A stretch of 64,000 nucleotides of DNA from Clostridiales bacterium. GTDB lineage: Bacteria; Bacillota; Clostridia; Oscillospirales; CAG-272. How positions within the stretch are numbered: position 1 is the stretch's first letter; each line of letters starts with the position of its first letter. A program made the position numbers and the translations under genes. Below the pieces are notes generated by a model, which made no database searches, had not been told where the DNA came from, and worked only from the letters and a program-made list of their open reading frames with translations. The stretch covers positions 62,001-126,000 of the forward strand of contig QALR01000007.1 in the NCBI GenBank assembly GCA_003150035.1, given 5' to 3'. This document shows positions 20,344 to 28,144 of this stretch, piece after piece.

Positions 20344-22092
20344 TCATCCGCCGAACTGACTGTTGTAAAGTTCCGCATAGAAGCCGCCTTTTTGCAGAAG
20401 AGAGGCATGGGTTCCGCTTTCGACAACGCTTCCGCTGCGCATGACGAGAATGATATCTGCTTCCCGGATGGTGGAAAGCCTGTGGGCCACGATGAAGCTT
20501 GTCCGCCCCTGCATCATCTTTGAAAACGCGTTTTGAATCTGCATTTCCGTGCGCGTGTCGATGGAGGAGGTCGCCTCGTCAAGGATCAGCATAGGAGGCA
20601 GACACAGCATGACTCTTGCGATGCAGAGAAGCTGCTTTTGTCCCTGCGAAAGACTGCTGTCGTCTGAGATGACGGTGTCATATCCTTCCGGCAGGCGTTT
20701 GATGAAGCTGTGCGCGTGAGAGGCCTTGGCCGCGGCGATGATTTCCTCGTCTGTGGCATCCGGCTTGCCTATGGCAATATTTTCACGGACCGAGGCGGTC
20801 TTGATCCAGGTTTCCTGCAAAACCATACCGTAGTTTTGCCGCAGACTTTTTCTGGTTATATCCCGTATGTCGGTTCCATCTACCCGGATCTCTCCGGCGT
20901 CTACGTCGTAAAAGCGCATGAGAAGATTGATAAGCGTCGTCTTTCCGCAGCCGGTAGGACCGACGATGGCGACTCTCTGTCCCGCACGCACAGACAGGTG
21001 AAAATCCTGAATCAGAGGCTTTTCTTTGGTATAGGAGAAGTCCGCGCCGTCTATTTCAATGTCGCCGCGCGCGCCTTCCAGCACAAGCGCGTCCACAGCA
21101 TCCGGTGTCTGCGCAGATTCCTCGATGAGTTCAAACAGCCGCGCCGCACAGGCAAGCGCGTTCTGCAGTTCCGTAACGACGCCGGAAATTTCGTTAAACG
21201 GCTTTGTGTATTGATTGGCATAATTGAGGAAAATGGAAAGGCTGCCGACGGTAAAGGCGGGGTCCGACATGACGGAGAGCGCGCCGACCAGCGCCACACC
21301 GGCGTAGACGACACCGTTGACAAAACGGGTAACGGGGTTGACGGTCGACGAGAAGAACACGGCGCTGCGGGAACAGGTCTCCAGTCTTTTGTTGATTTCC
21401 CGAAACGTTTCCGAAGCTTCGGCTTCATGCCCGTATGCACGCACGACCTTTTCATTTTCTATGATTTCATTGATAAATGCCGTTTGCTCGCCACGCGTCT
21501 GCGACTGCGCGCGGAACATGGAATAGGTGCGCTTTGCGATAAAGCTTGCCGCGAAAAGGGAAAGCGGCGTTACGAGCACGACGACAAGCGCGATTTTCCA
21601 GTTGATGACGAACATAAAAATCAGTGTTCCGAGAATGGTGATGATGCCGGTGAAAAGCTGAGAAAATCCCATGAGCAGTCCATCGGAAAACTGATCGGCA
21701 TCGGTGATGATGCGGCTGACGATTTCCCCGTGCGCGTGAGAATCCATATAAGAAATGGGGAGCTTTTGCAGTTTCTCGAAGGTTTCGGTGCGGATGTCAT
21801 GGACGGTGTTATACGTAATTTTATTGTTGATAATGCTCATCACCCATTGAAAAAGCGCCGCCGCAGCCGCCGCGATGCCAATGCGGACAAGCAGAGGGAC
21901 GATTTCCTCGAAAAAGACGCGCCCCGGTTCTATAATTAGGTCGATGGCGTCTCCGATGAGAATCGGTATATACAACGTAAGGACGACGGACGCTGCGGCA
22001 AGGAGAAGGGAAAGGAGAAGTGCCGGCGTATACCGCTTCAGATATTTCAGAACCTTTCGCAGTATGCCGCGTGTGTTTTGTGTGGGTTTCAC
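20344..22092 (-). CDS. ABC exporter half-transporter, consensus ATPase partner
   Basis: 582-residue exporter subunit: an N-terminal six-helix membrane domain (about 20-310) and a C-terminal ATPase domain (about 340-575) with Walker A GPTGCGKTT, signature LSQGQ, Walker B LILDEATSS with catalytic Glu, and H-loop VAHRLS. The start is GTG 22092, overlapping the previous stop and preceded by GAAGGAGGAAG; a start at 22125 would lie inside the upstream gene. Together with the partner it forms a heterodimer like BmrCD, LmrCD or TM287/288, exporting drugs or lipids. Its own signature is degenerate (LSQGQ) while its Glu is intact, the complement of the partner. Confidence 0.93.
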   Translation of the reverse strand: MKPTQNTRGILRKVLKYLKRYTPALLLSLLLAAASVVLTLYIPILIGDAIDLIIEPGRVFFEEIVPLLVRIGIAAAAAALFQWVMSIINNKITYNTVHDIRTETFEKLQKLPISYMDSHAHGEIVSRIITDADQFSDGLLMGFSQLFTGIITILGTLIFMFVINWKIALVVVLVTPLSLFAASFIAKRTYSMFRAQSQTRGEQTAFINEIIENEKVVRAYGHEAEASETFREINKRLETCSRSAVFFSSTVNPVTRFVNGVVYAGVALVGALSVMSDPAFTVGSLSIFLNYANQYTKPFNEISGVVTELQNALACAARLFELIEESAQTPDAVDALVLEGARGDIEIDGADFSYTKEKPLIQDFHLSVRAGQRVAIVGPTGCGKTTLINLLMRFYDVDAGEIRVDGTDIRDITRKSLRQNYGMVLQETWIKTASVRENIAIGKPDATDEEIIAAAKASHAHSFIKRLPEGYDTVISDDSSLSQGQKQLLCIARVMLCLPPMLILDEATSSIDTRTEMQIQNAFSKMMQGRTSFIVAHRLSTIREADIILVMRSGSVVESGTHASLLQKGGFYAELYNSQFGG

Positions 22093-23816
22093 GGCCGTAC
22101 TTCCTCCTTCGGAAATTGAGAACAATAAATTTCCGCATAAACGGGACAGCTTTGCAAAAGCTCCGTATGCGTGCCGATGCCGACCGCATGTCCATCATCG
22201 AGCACAACTATCTTATCCGCATGGCTTATTGAGGCCGCACGTTGGGACACGATAAAAACAGTATGGGTGTGCTCCATTCCCTTGATTGCGGCCCGTAAGC
22301 GCGCATCGGTAGCGTAATCGAGCGCCGAGGAGCTGTCGTCAAAAATCAGGATATCGGGGTTGGCGACGAGAGTGCGCGCAATGCCGAGGCGCTGACGCTG
22401 TCCGCCGGAGAGATTCCTTCCGTCTTGCTCGATCACATAGTCGAGGCCGCCTTCTTTGCCTTCCACAACGTCGCGAGCCTGCGCGATGTCGAGCGCTCGC
22501 CAAAGCTCCTCGTCTGTGGCGTCGGGCTTTCCCCATCGAAGGTTATCCCGCACGGTCCCGCGGAAGAGCACTGCCTTCTGCATGACGATGCCGACCTTCT
22601 TCCGCAATTCTTCGGCGGAATAGGCCCGCACATCCACGCCGAAAAGTAGAATTTCTCCTCTGGTTGCGTCATAAAAGCGCGGAATCAGGTGGACAAGAGA
22701 GGTTTTCCCGGAGCCGGTGCCTCCGATAATGCCGACGGTCTCACCGCGGCGTACGGTAAAATCAATATCCGTGAGCGATTCTTCTGAGGCGTTTTGATAG
22801 GTTAGGCCGACGCCGCGGAAGGTGACAGCGAAATCGTTTTGTTTTTCCCCTTTTTCTATGATCGGCAGCGGGCCGCCTCCCTCTTCCAGCATAGCGGCAA
22901 TCCGGTCTGCACAGGCGGCGGCTTTGGTCATGGTGATGATAAGATTCGCGAGCTTGACAAGCTCGACGAGAATCTGAGACATGTAATTGTAGAGCGCAAT
23001 GACGGCGCCTTGCGTAATGGCACCCCCTTCCACACGAAGCGCACCGGTATAGACAAGGGCGATGATCGCAAGATTGATAAGAAGATAGGTGGCGGGATTC
23101 ATCAGCGCCGAGATTTTGCCTGCAAATTTCTGAACGGCGGTAAGCGCCGTATTCTGCTTCTGAAATTCCCGGATTTCATTTTCCTCATCCGTGAAAGCGC
23201 GGATCACACGCGCGCCGGAAAGATTTTCTCTTGTGATGCCGAGCACGCGGTCAAGCCTTGCCTGTACCTTCCGATAGAGCGGAATACCGGCGAGCATAAT
23301 ACCGAAAACAACGGCGCACAAAATGGGAATGGCAACGGCAAATATTAAAGCAGAAGGGACGTCGATGGTGAACGCCATGATCATCGAGCCGAACACGATG
23401 ACCGGGGAGCGGGAAAACAGCCGAAGCGTCAGATTCACGCCAGATTGCACCTGTGTGATGTCGCTCGTCATACGGGTAATCATGGTGGAGGTCCCCATCC
23501 GGTCGATGTCGGAAAACGTGAGCGTTTGGGCATGGTCAAAGAGCGCCTGCCTGACATTTCCGGAAAATCCGACCGCGGCCTTTGCCGCAAAATATTGGGC
23601 GACCATCGTGCAGGAAAATCCGATAAAGGTGAGTAAGACAAGAAGCCCGCACATACGAAGGATATAGCTGCTATCATTTGCAGCGATACCGATATCAACG
23701 ATATTCTTGACAACAAGGGGAATCATCAGCTCGAAGATGGCCTCGAGCACCTTGAAAAACGGGGCGGATACGGCAAACAGGGTATAGCCCCGCATATATT
23801 TCAGAATTCTCTTCAA
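22089..23816 (-). CDS. ABC exporter half-transporter, degenerate ATPase partner
   Basis: 575-residue exporter subunit with six membrane helices (about 15-305) and an ATPase domain containing Walker A GGTGSGKTS, canonical signature LSGGQ, but Walker B LIFDDSSS with Asp in place of the catalytic Glu, and Gln in place of the switch His (VSQRA). This is the degenerate site partner of a heterodimeric exporter: its canonical signature completes the active site formed with the other subunit's Walker A and Glu. Its stop overlaps the partner's GTG start. Substrate cannot be told from sequence. No MarR or TetR regulator lies next to it. Confidence 0.93.
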   Translation of the reverse strand: MKRILKYMRGYTLFAVSAPFFKVLEAIFELMIPLVVKNIVDIGIAANDSSYILRMCGLLVLLTFIGFSCTMVAQYFAAKAAVGFSGNVRQALFDHAQTLTFSDIDRMGTSTMITRMTSDITQVQSGVNLTLRLFSRSPVIVFGSMIMAFTIDVPSALIFAVAIPILCAVVFGIMLAGIPLYRKVQARLDRVLGITRENLSGARVIRAFTDEENEIREFQKQNTALTAVQKFAGKISALMNPATYLLINLAIIALVYTGALRVEGGAITQGAVIALYNYMSQILVELVKLANLIITMTKAAACADRIAAMLEEGGGPLPIIEKGEKQNDFAVTFRGVGLTYQNASEESLTDIDFTVRRGETVGIIGGTGSGKTSLVHLIPRFYDATRGEILLFGVDVRAYSAEELRKKVGIVMQKAVLFRGTVRDNLRWGKPDATDEELWRALDIAQARDVVEGKEGGLDYVIEQDGRNLSGGQRQRLGIARTLVANPDILIFDDSSSALDYATDARLRAAIKGMEHTHTVFIVSQRAASISHADKIVVLDDGHAVGIGTHTELLQSCPVYAEIYCSQFPKEEVRP

Positions 23817-23865
23817 AACGAAAAACCTCCGAAAAATTTCAGATGGAACAAATAAAAACGGAAAT

Positions 23866-24552
23866 CTATGAGCCGTTATGTGTTTTTTTGTTGTACGGAC
23901 AGACGCGCATACAGATGCCGCATACGGCGCCCCTGCCGATGTCTTTGTAGGTTTTCATGTGTTCAGAACACAGGTGGGCATTTAAGATCGTATCCCGCGG
24001 CGCGCCGTATCGATAATTTTCGCCTGTGATAGCCCCGGCGGGGCAGGCGCTTTTACACAGCATACAGCCGCCGCAGCCGTCCATGAGAAGGGGGCGCTGC
24101 GCAGAAAGCGGCATATCGGTCAGTACCGTGGCAAGGCGGACCTTCGAGCCGTATTCCTTGGTAATGAGAAGACCGTTTTTGCCGATAAAGCCGAGTCCGG
24201 CGAGTACCGCCGCCGTTTTATGCGGGAAAATACCGCGGTATGCCTCCTTGTCGGTGTTCGTGCTTTGAGAGGCAGCAATGGGCAGTGCACCGTATCCGTG
24301 CGCCTCTATGAAATCGACGGCACAGAGCGCCAGAAGATCCAGCTTGGTGTTGGTGATACGATAATGTTGAAAATAAGAAAGAGAGGGCTTGCCGTCGATG
24401 GTTGCCACCACTGCATCGGAAAGCTTTCGTGCGATGGTGACGGCGTAGCGAAACCCCTCATATTCTGCCGGCGCCTTGTCATCCAGCGCCGAGAATCCGA
24501 CAAGCGTGGCGCCGTTTTGCCTTAAAAAAGAGTCGATTTCCGTTTCCAACAT
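23866..24552 (-). CDS. QueG-like double 4Fe-4S cluster protein
   Basis: 228-residue soluble iron-sulfur protein. Two cluster motifs near the C-terminus, CGGCMLCKSACP and CGICMRVCPYN, match the epoxyqueuosine reductase (QueG)-type arrangement, with upstream AVLAGLGFIGKNGLLIT as in that family. QueG proper is usually 300 residues or more with a cobalamin-binding N-terminal domain; this one is short, so it belongs to the shorter QueG-like group of uncertain function (electron transfer or reductive catalysis). The start at 24552 follows GGAGG. It is separated from the ABC pair by 49 bp, same direction, and may be co-transcribed upstream of it. Confidence 0.85.
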   Translation of the reverse strand: MLETEIDSFLRQNGATLVGFSALDDKAPAEYEGFRYAVTIARKLSDAVVATIDGKPSLSYFQHYRITNTKLDLLALCAVDFIEAHGYGALPIAASQSTNTDKEAYRGIFPHKTAAVLAGLGFIGKNGLLITKEYGSKVRLATVLTDMPLSAQRPLLMDGCGGCMLCKSACPAGAITGENYRYGAPRDTILNAHLCSEHMKTYKDIGRGAVCGICMRVCPYNKKTHNGS

Positions 24553-24676
24553 GGGAAACCTCCATTTTTTTATTTTTGCATAGCGATATCCCCACTATTT
24601 TATCACAAACCGGAGAGCATGGCAATATCCTGAAGGAGAAACTGAATATTTTTCTCATGCTGCGGCATATATTGTC

Positions 24677-24705
24677 ATAAAAGAAGAATCTATCCTGCAT
24701 AAAAT
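24677..24705 (+). promoter_or_regulatory. Possible sporulation sigma-E-like promoter of the YlmC-like gene
   Basis: ATA (24677-24679), 18 bp, CATAAAAT (24698-24705) resembles the sigma-E pattern (ATA, 16-18, CATACANT; 7 of 8 at -10). No good vegetative promoter is visible here. Confidence 0.3.
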
Positions 24706-24723
24706 CGTTTTGAGGAGGAAGCC

Positions 24724-25008
24724 ATGAACAAATGCAGCATCAATGACCTGAAGGACAAAGAAGTTATCAATATTTGTGATGGGAAACGGCTAGGCTATAT
24801 CAACGATGTGGAAATCGATATTTGCGCGGGCTGCGTGCTTGCCATCGTTGTGCTGTTCGACTGCCGGATTTTCGGCTTTGGAAAATGCGAGGAGCTGGTG
24901 ATTCCATGGGACGGAATCGGCTGCTTTGGCAAGGACGCAGTGCTTGTGAATGTCGATGTTTCTGTATATGAAAAGCTTGGCTGCGAAAAAAAGTCAGGAA
25001 AAAAATGA
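24724..25008 (+). CDS. YlmC/YmxH family PRC-barrel protein (sporulation-associated)
   Basis: 94-residue PRC-barrel protein of the YlmC/YmxH group: INDLKDKEVINICDGKRLGYINDVEIDICAG at the N-terminus and IPWDGIGCFGKDAVLVNVDVSVY at the end. The family is found in spore formers and is named from sporulation gene lists, with no known biochemical activity. GGAGG lies 6 bases before the ATG. Contains several Cys residues (DICAGCV, CRIFGFGKC). It is transcribed away from the QueG-like gene and lies upstream of rpsB, which has its own promoter. Confidence 0.9.
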   Translation: MNKCSINDLKDKEVINICDGKRLGYINDVEIDICAGCVLAIVVLFDCRIFGFGKCEELVIPWDGIGCFGKDAVLVNVDVSVYEKLGCEKKSGKK

Positions 25009-25026
25009 AAAAGTTTCGAAAAGTCC

Positions 25027-25055
25027 TTGCTTTGCTGAAAGATTTGTGATAAAAT
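25027..25055 (+). promoter_or_regulatory. Promoter of rpsB-tsf
   Basis: TTGCTT (25027-25032), 17 bp, TAAAAT (25050-25055). Confidence 0.65.
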
Positions 25056-25193
25056 AAAATAGATTTCCGGGAGAAAGTGTCCCCTGGAAAATCAAAAATT
25101 CAATCCGCACACAGCGCGGCGTGCTGTTGGTGCCGTCAGGCTTTGCACATAAACGGCCGTCTGTGGAGGAAAAAACCAAAAAGGAGAAAAAAT
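25056..25193 (+). promoter_or_regulatory. Long 5' leader of rpsB, possible S2 autoregulatory leader
   Basis: About 130 nt between promoter and start, with a hairpin TTCCGGG.../...CCC(CT)GGAA at its 5' end and a GC-rich middle (CGCACACAGCGCGGCGTGC). Ribosomal protein S2 leaders are known in Firmicutes; a match to that class was not established here. Confidence 0.35.
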
Positions 25194-25976
25194 ATGTCAG
25201 TCGTTACCATCAAGCAGCTTTTGGAAGCTGGCGTCCATTTCGGACATCACACAAGAAGATGGAACCCCAAGATGGCGGAATACATCTTCACACAAAGAAA
25301 TGATATCTATATCATCGACCTTCAGAAAACAGTCGGAAAAATCGACGAGGCTTACAATTTTGTAAGAGAGCTTTCTTCTGAAGGGGGGAACCTCCTCTTT
25401 GTGGGCACCAAGAAGCAGGCGGCGGACGCCGTCAAGGAAGAGGCGGAGCGCTGCGGCATGTATTATGTCAATGTCCGTTGGCTCGGCGGCATGCTCACGA
25501 ACTACAAGACCATCAAAAGAAGCATCGGCCGTCTTGCATCTCTTGAAAAAATGAAAGAAGAGGGAACCTTTGATCTTCTTCCGAAAAAAGAAGTTGCCAA
25601 GCTCACCAAGGAAATGGATGACCTTGAGAGAAATCTTGGCGGTATTAAAAATATGCCCGGACTTCCGGATGCCGTTTTCATCGTTGACCCGAGAAAAGAG
25701 CACAATGCTGTTTTGGAAGCAAAGAAGTTGGATATTCCTGTTATCGCGATTGTGGATACCAACTGCGACCCGGATGATGCGGACTATATCATCCCCGGAA
25801 ATGACGATGCGATTCGTGCCATTAAGCTGATTTCCAGCGTGCTGGCGGATGCGGTCATTGAGGGCAAGCAGGGCGAGCAGCTGACCGAGGCTCCGGCGGC
25901 GCAGCCCGCCGATGAGGCGGACGAAGTGTCTGCTCCCGAGGCAGAAAACGCCGCGGCAGACGACAGCGAAGGCTAA
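25194..25976 (+). CDS. rpsB: 30S ribosomal protein S2
   Basis: 260-residue S2, essential component of the small subunit head-body interface that binds S1-like proteins and 16S rRNA. Start MSVVTIKQLLEAGVHFGH, then RWNPKMAEYIF and PDAVFIVDPRKEHNAV, all family signatures. ATG 25194 with AAGGAGAAAAA upstream is chosen over an upstream in-frame ATG that lies in the leader. The C-terminal 35 residues are an Ala/Glu/Asp-rich acidic tail not needed for the fold, seen in various Clostridia. It is followed after 60 bp by tsf, the usual rpsB-tsf operon. Confidence 0.97.
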   Translation: MSVVTIKQLLEAGVHFGHHTRRWNPKMAEYIFTQRNDIYIIDLQKTVGKIDEAYNFVRELSSEGGNLLFVGTKKQAADAVKEEAERCGMYYVNVRWLGGMLTNYKTIKRSIGRLASLEKMKEEGTFDLLPKKEVAKLTKEMDDLERNLGGIKNMPGLPDAVFIVDPRKEHNAVLEAKKLDIPVIAIVDTNCDPDDADYIIPGNDDAIRAIKLISSVLADAVIEGKQGEQLTEAPAAQPADEADEVSAPEAENAAADDSEG

Positions 25977-26036
25977 TTGGGCGAGACATCCGAAAAAATC
26001 AGGTTACAGAGAATCAAGATAGAGGAGGACATGGAA

Positions 26037-26963
26037 ATGGCGAATATTTCTGCACAAATGGTTGGCGATCTCAAGAAAAAAACGGGAGCAGGCCTTATGG
26101 ACTGCAAGCGCGCTCTGGTCGAATCCGACGGAGATGTTGACGCCGCCATTAAAATACTCAGAGAAAAAGGACTTGCTGCTGCCGCCAAAAAGGCGGATAG
26201 AATCGCGGCTGACGGTTTGGTTTCCATTCTGAAGGACGGACACACCGTTGCCATGGTGGAGGTGAATTCCGAAACGGACTTCGTTGCTAAGAATGCGACG
26301 TTTGTCGAGTTTGTGAACGGAATTCTGAGAACCATTATTTCCTGCAAGCCTGCGACATTAGAAGAGCTTGGGGCATGCAAGTTCGACAGAACGGAATATA
26401 CGGTCGATGAGACTGTGAAGGACAAAATCTATACGATCGGTGAAAAAATCTCCGTACGCCGCTTTGCCATTGTTGAGGGAATCACCAGCACGTATGTACA
26501 CGGAAACGGTGCGATCGGCGTCATTGTGAAATTTGACGTGGATCCTGCTTTTGAAAACAACGAAAAATTTGTTGAATTCGCGAAGAATATTGCGCTTCAG
26601 GCCGGCGCTTACGCGACACCGTATCTGGATCGCGACTCCGTTCCCGCAAACGTCATTGCAGAGGAAAAAGAGGTCGTCATGGCTCAGATCAAAAATGATC
26701 CGAAAAATGCGACGAAGCCGGAGGCCATCCTTGACAAGATGGCGAGCGGAAAGCTCGGCAAGTTCTATGAGGAAAACTGCCTTGTGGAAAAGGAATATGT
26801 GAAAGATGACAGCATGAAGGTTAGCCAGTATATTGCATCGGTCGCGAAAGAGCTTGGCACAAGCATTAAAGTTGTTTCTTTTGAGCGCTTTGAGAAGGGC
26901 GAGGGTATTCAGAAGAGAGAAGACAATCTCGGCGACGAGGTTGCCAAGATGCTTGGGAAATAA
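26037..26963 (+). CDS. tsf: Elongation factor Ts
   Basis: 308-residue guanine-nucleotide exchange factor for EF-Tu. The N-terminal UBA-like domain (NISAQMVGDLKKKTGAGLMD, CKRAL) and the core contact TDFVAKN are intact, followed by the two EF-Ts subdomains. The ATG at 26037 is chosen because AGGAGG lies eight bases upstream; an ATG at 26031 is too near and one at 25977 is in the intergenic region. Second gene of the rpsB operon; a strong bidirectional hairpin ends it. Length is normal for clostridial EF-Ts. Confidence 0.97.
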   Translation: MANISAQMVGDLKKKTGAGLMDCKRALVESDGDVDAAIKILREKGLAAAAKKADRIAADGLVSILKDGHTVAMVEVNSETDFVAKNATFVEFVNGILRTIISCKPATLEELGACKFDRTEYTVDETVKDKIYTIGEKISVRRFAIVEGITSTYVHGNGAIGVIVKFDVDPAFENNEKFVEFAKNIALQAGAYATPYLDRDSVPANVIAEEKEVVMAQIKNDPKNATKPEAILDKMASGKLGKFYEENCLVEKEYVKDDSMKVSQYIASVAKELGTSIKVVSFERFEKGEGIQKREDNLGDEVAKMLGK

Positions 26964-26973
26964 AATTCTATAG

Positions 26974-27030
26974 GATAGAGAAATCCGCACGGACCAGTCC
27001 GTGCGGATTTCTCTATCGTGGCTTTTTAGA
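26974..27030. terminator. Long terminator hairpin after tsf
   Basis: Perfect 21-bp stem (26974-26994 with 26997-27017) with a 2-base apex, followed by GTGGCTTTTT. It separates tsf from the convergent DUF4349 gene and may serve both. Confidence 0.85.
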
Positions 27031-27051
27031 AACCAATAAATAAAATATGCG

Positions 27052-27951
27052 TTATTTCTTTTCTTCCGTGTCGGCAGTATGGTTCCCATCCTCTGAGGTC
27101 GAGTTCATTTGCGGCCCTTTGCGTTTCTTTTTCCTACGCTCGACTGCAATGATCACGATGGCGATGACGCCGCCGACAAGCAGGAACGGGAATACCCAGA
27201 TAAATGCGATAAAGATGCTTCCCAAGACGTCCACGAACGTCGAAAATGCATCGACTATTGTATTTCCGACGGATGTCCAATAAGAGCTAGTGTCACTTGG
27301 GGTGAGAGAGCTTACTTCATTTAAGGTAAGGTATACATAGGAATAATCGACGGAACTCTCCATGCGTTGAATCTGAGAATACAGCGCGTTGATTTCCGCC
27401 CGAACATCTGCCAGCTTATCCTCTAATGTGATCAGCATATCAAGAGAATCCGCTGTATCCAAAAGGGCTGTGAGGCGCTCCTCTTGCTCGAGCAAGCTGT
27501 CGAGCCTTGCTTGCGTATCGTAATAGGACGCCGTGATATCCTCTGTGGAAAGGGACTCCCGCAGAACCTGACATTCTGTCCGGATGACGTCCAGATACTC
27601 TTCAACTTTGTCTTGCGGGATGCGAATGGTATAGGATGCGTATCTAAGCGGGTTTGATGTGCCGGTGCTTTGCTCTGAAGAGCTTGCTACATAGCCTCCG
27701 AACGTTTCGACAGCCGTCTTGATGGCTTCGACGGCTTCGTCATACGAGGTAGTTTCAAGCGTTAAGCGGTAGGTCTTGCTGATCTTCCTATCTGCTGATT
27801 CGATGTCGGGATAGGAAGTCATCTCGTCAGAGCTTCCCATACCGGGCATGCTTTCCTCGTTGTTATAATCGCCGGACTCCGCATTCCCGCAAGAGCAAAA
27901 AGCGGCTAACATAAACAGGGCGGAAAGCAGCAAAGCCATAATTTTTTTCAT
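27052..27951 (-). CDS. DUF4349 lipoprotein with C-terminal membrane helix
   Basis: 299-residue protein. Lipobox-like AAFC (Cys19) after the signal, then the DUF4349 domain (about 65-250): YRLTLETTSYDEAVEAIK, AVETFGGYVASSSEQS, YTIRIPQDKVEEYLDVI and a long coiled coil (LDSLLEQEERLTALL, ITLEDKLADVRAEINALYSQIQRM). A transmembrane helix (FPFLLVGGVIAIVIIAVERR) and a basic tail end it. Family function unknown; coiled-coil surface protein related to anti-sigma-type regulators. ATG 27951 is chosen for AAGGAGG. Transcribed singly from the promoter at 27990-28018. Confidence 0.88.
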   Translation of the reverse strand: MKKIMALLLSALFMLAAFCSCGNAESGDYNNEESMPGMGSSDEMTSYPDIESADRKISKTYRLTLETTSYDEAVEAIKTAVETFGGYVASSSEQSTGTSNPLRYASYTIRIPQDKVEEYLDVIRTECQVLRESLSTEDITASYYDTQARLDSLLEQEERLTALLDTADSLDMLITLEDKLADVRAEINALYSQIQRMESSVDYSYVYLTLNEVSSLTPSDTSSYWTSVGNTIVDAFSTFVDVLGSIFIAFIWVFPFLLVGGVIAIVIIAVERRKKKRKGPQMNSTSEDGNHTADTEEKK

Positions 27952-27989
27952 AAAATACCTCCTTATCATACAGGATTTCTTTCTATTTC

Positions 27990-28018
27990 AGTATACGCTG
28001 TTTGCCTGCCAATATCAA
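27990..28018 (-). promoter_or_regulatory. Promoter of the DUF4349 gene
   Basis: Minus strand TTGATA (28013-28018), 17 bp, TATACT (27990-27995). Confidence 0.75.
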
Positions 28019-28110
28019 GCGTATCGCAGATTCTTTACAAATTAGTCGCATTTATCACTAAAAAATCTCAGGCGTTTTTGCGTGGGATAAAGAAATTCGT
28101 ATAGATATGG

Positions 28111-28140
28111 AAAAGTCCCTCCGCAGGGAAGGGACCTTTT
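28111..28140 (-). terminator. Terminator after valS
   Basis: Stem GTCCCTTCC/GGAGGGAC read on the minus strand (small bulge), followed by TTTTCC; it lies just past the valS stop. Confidence 0.65.
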
Positions 28141-28144
28141 TGTC

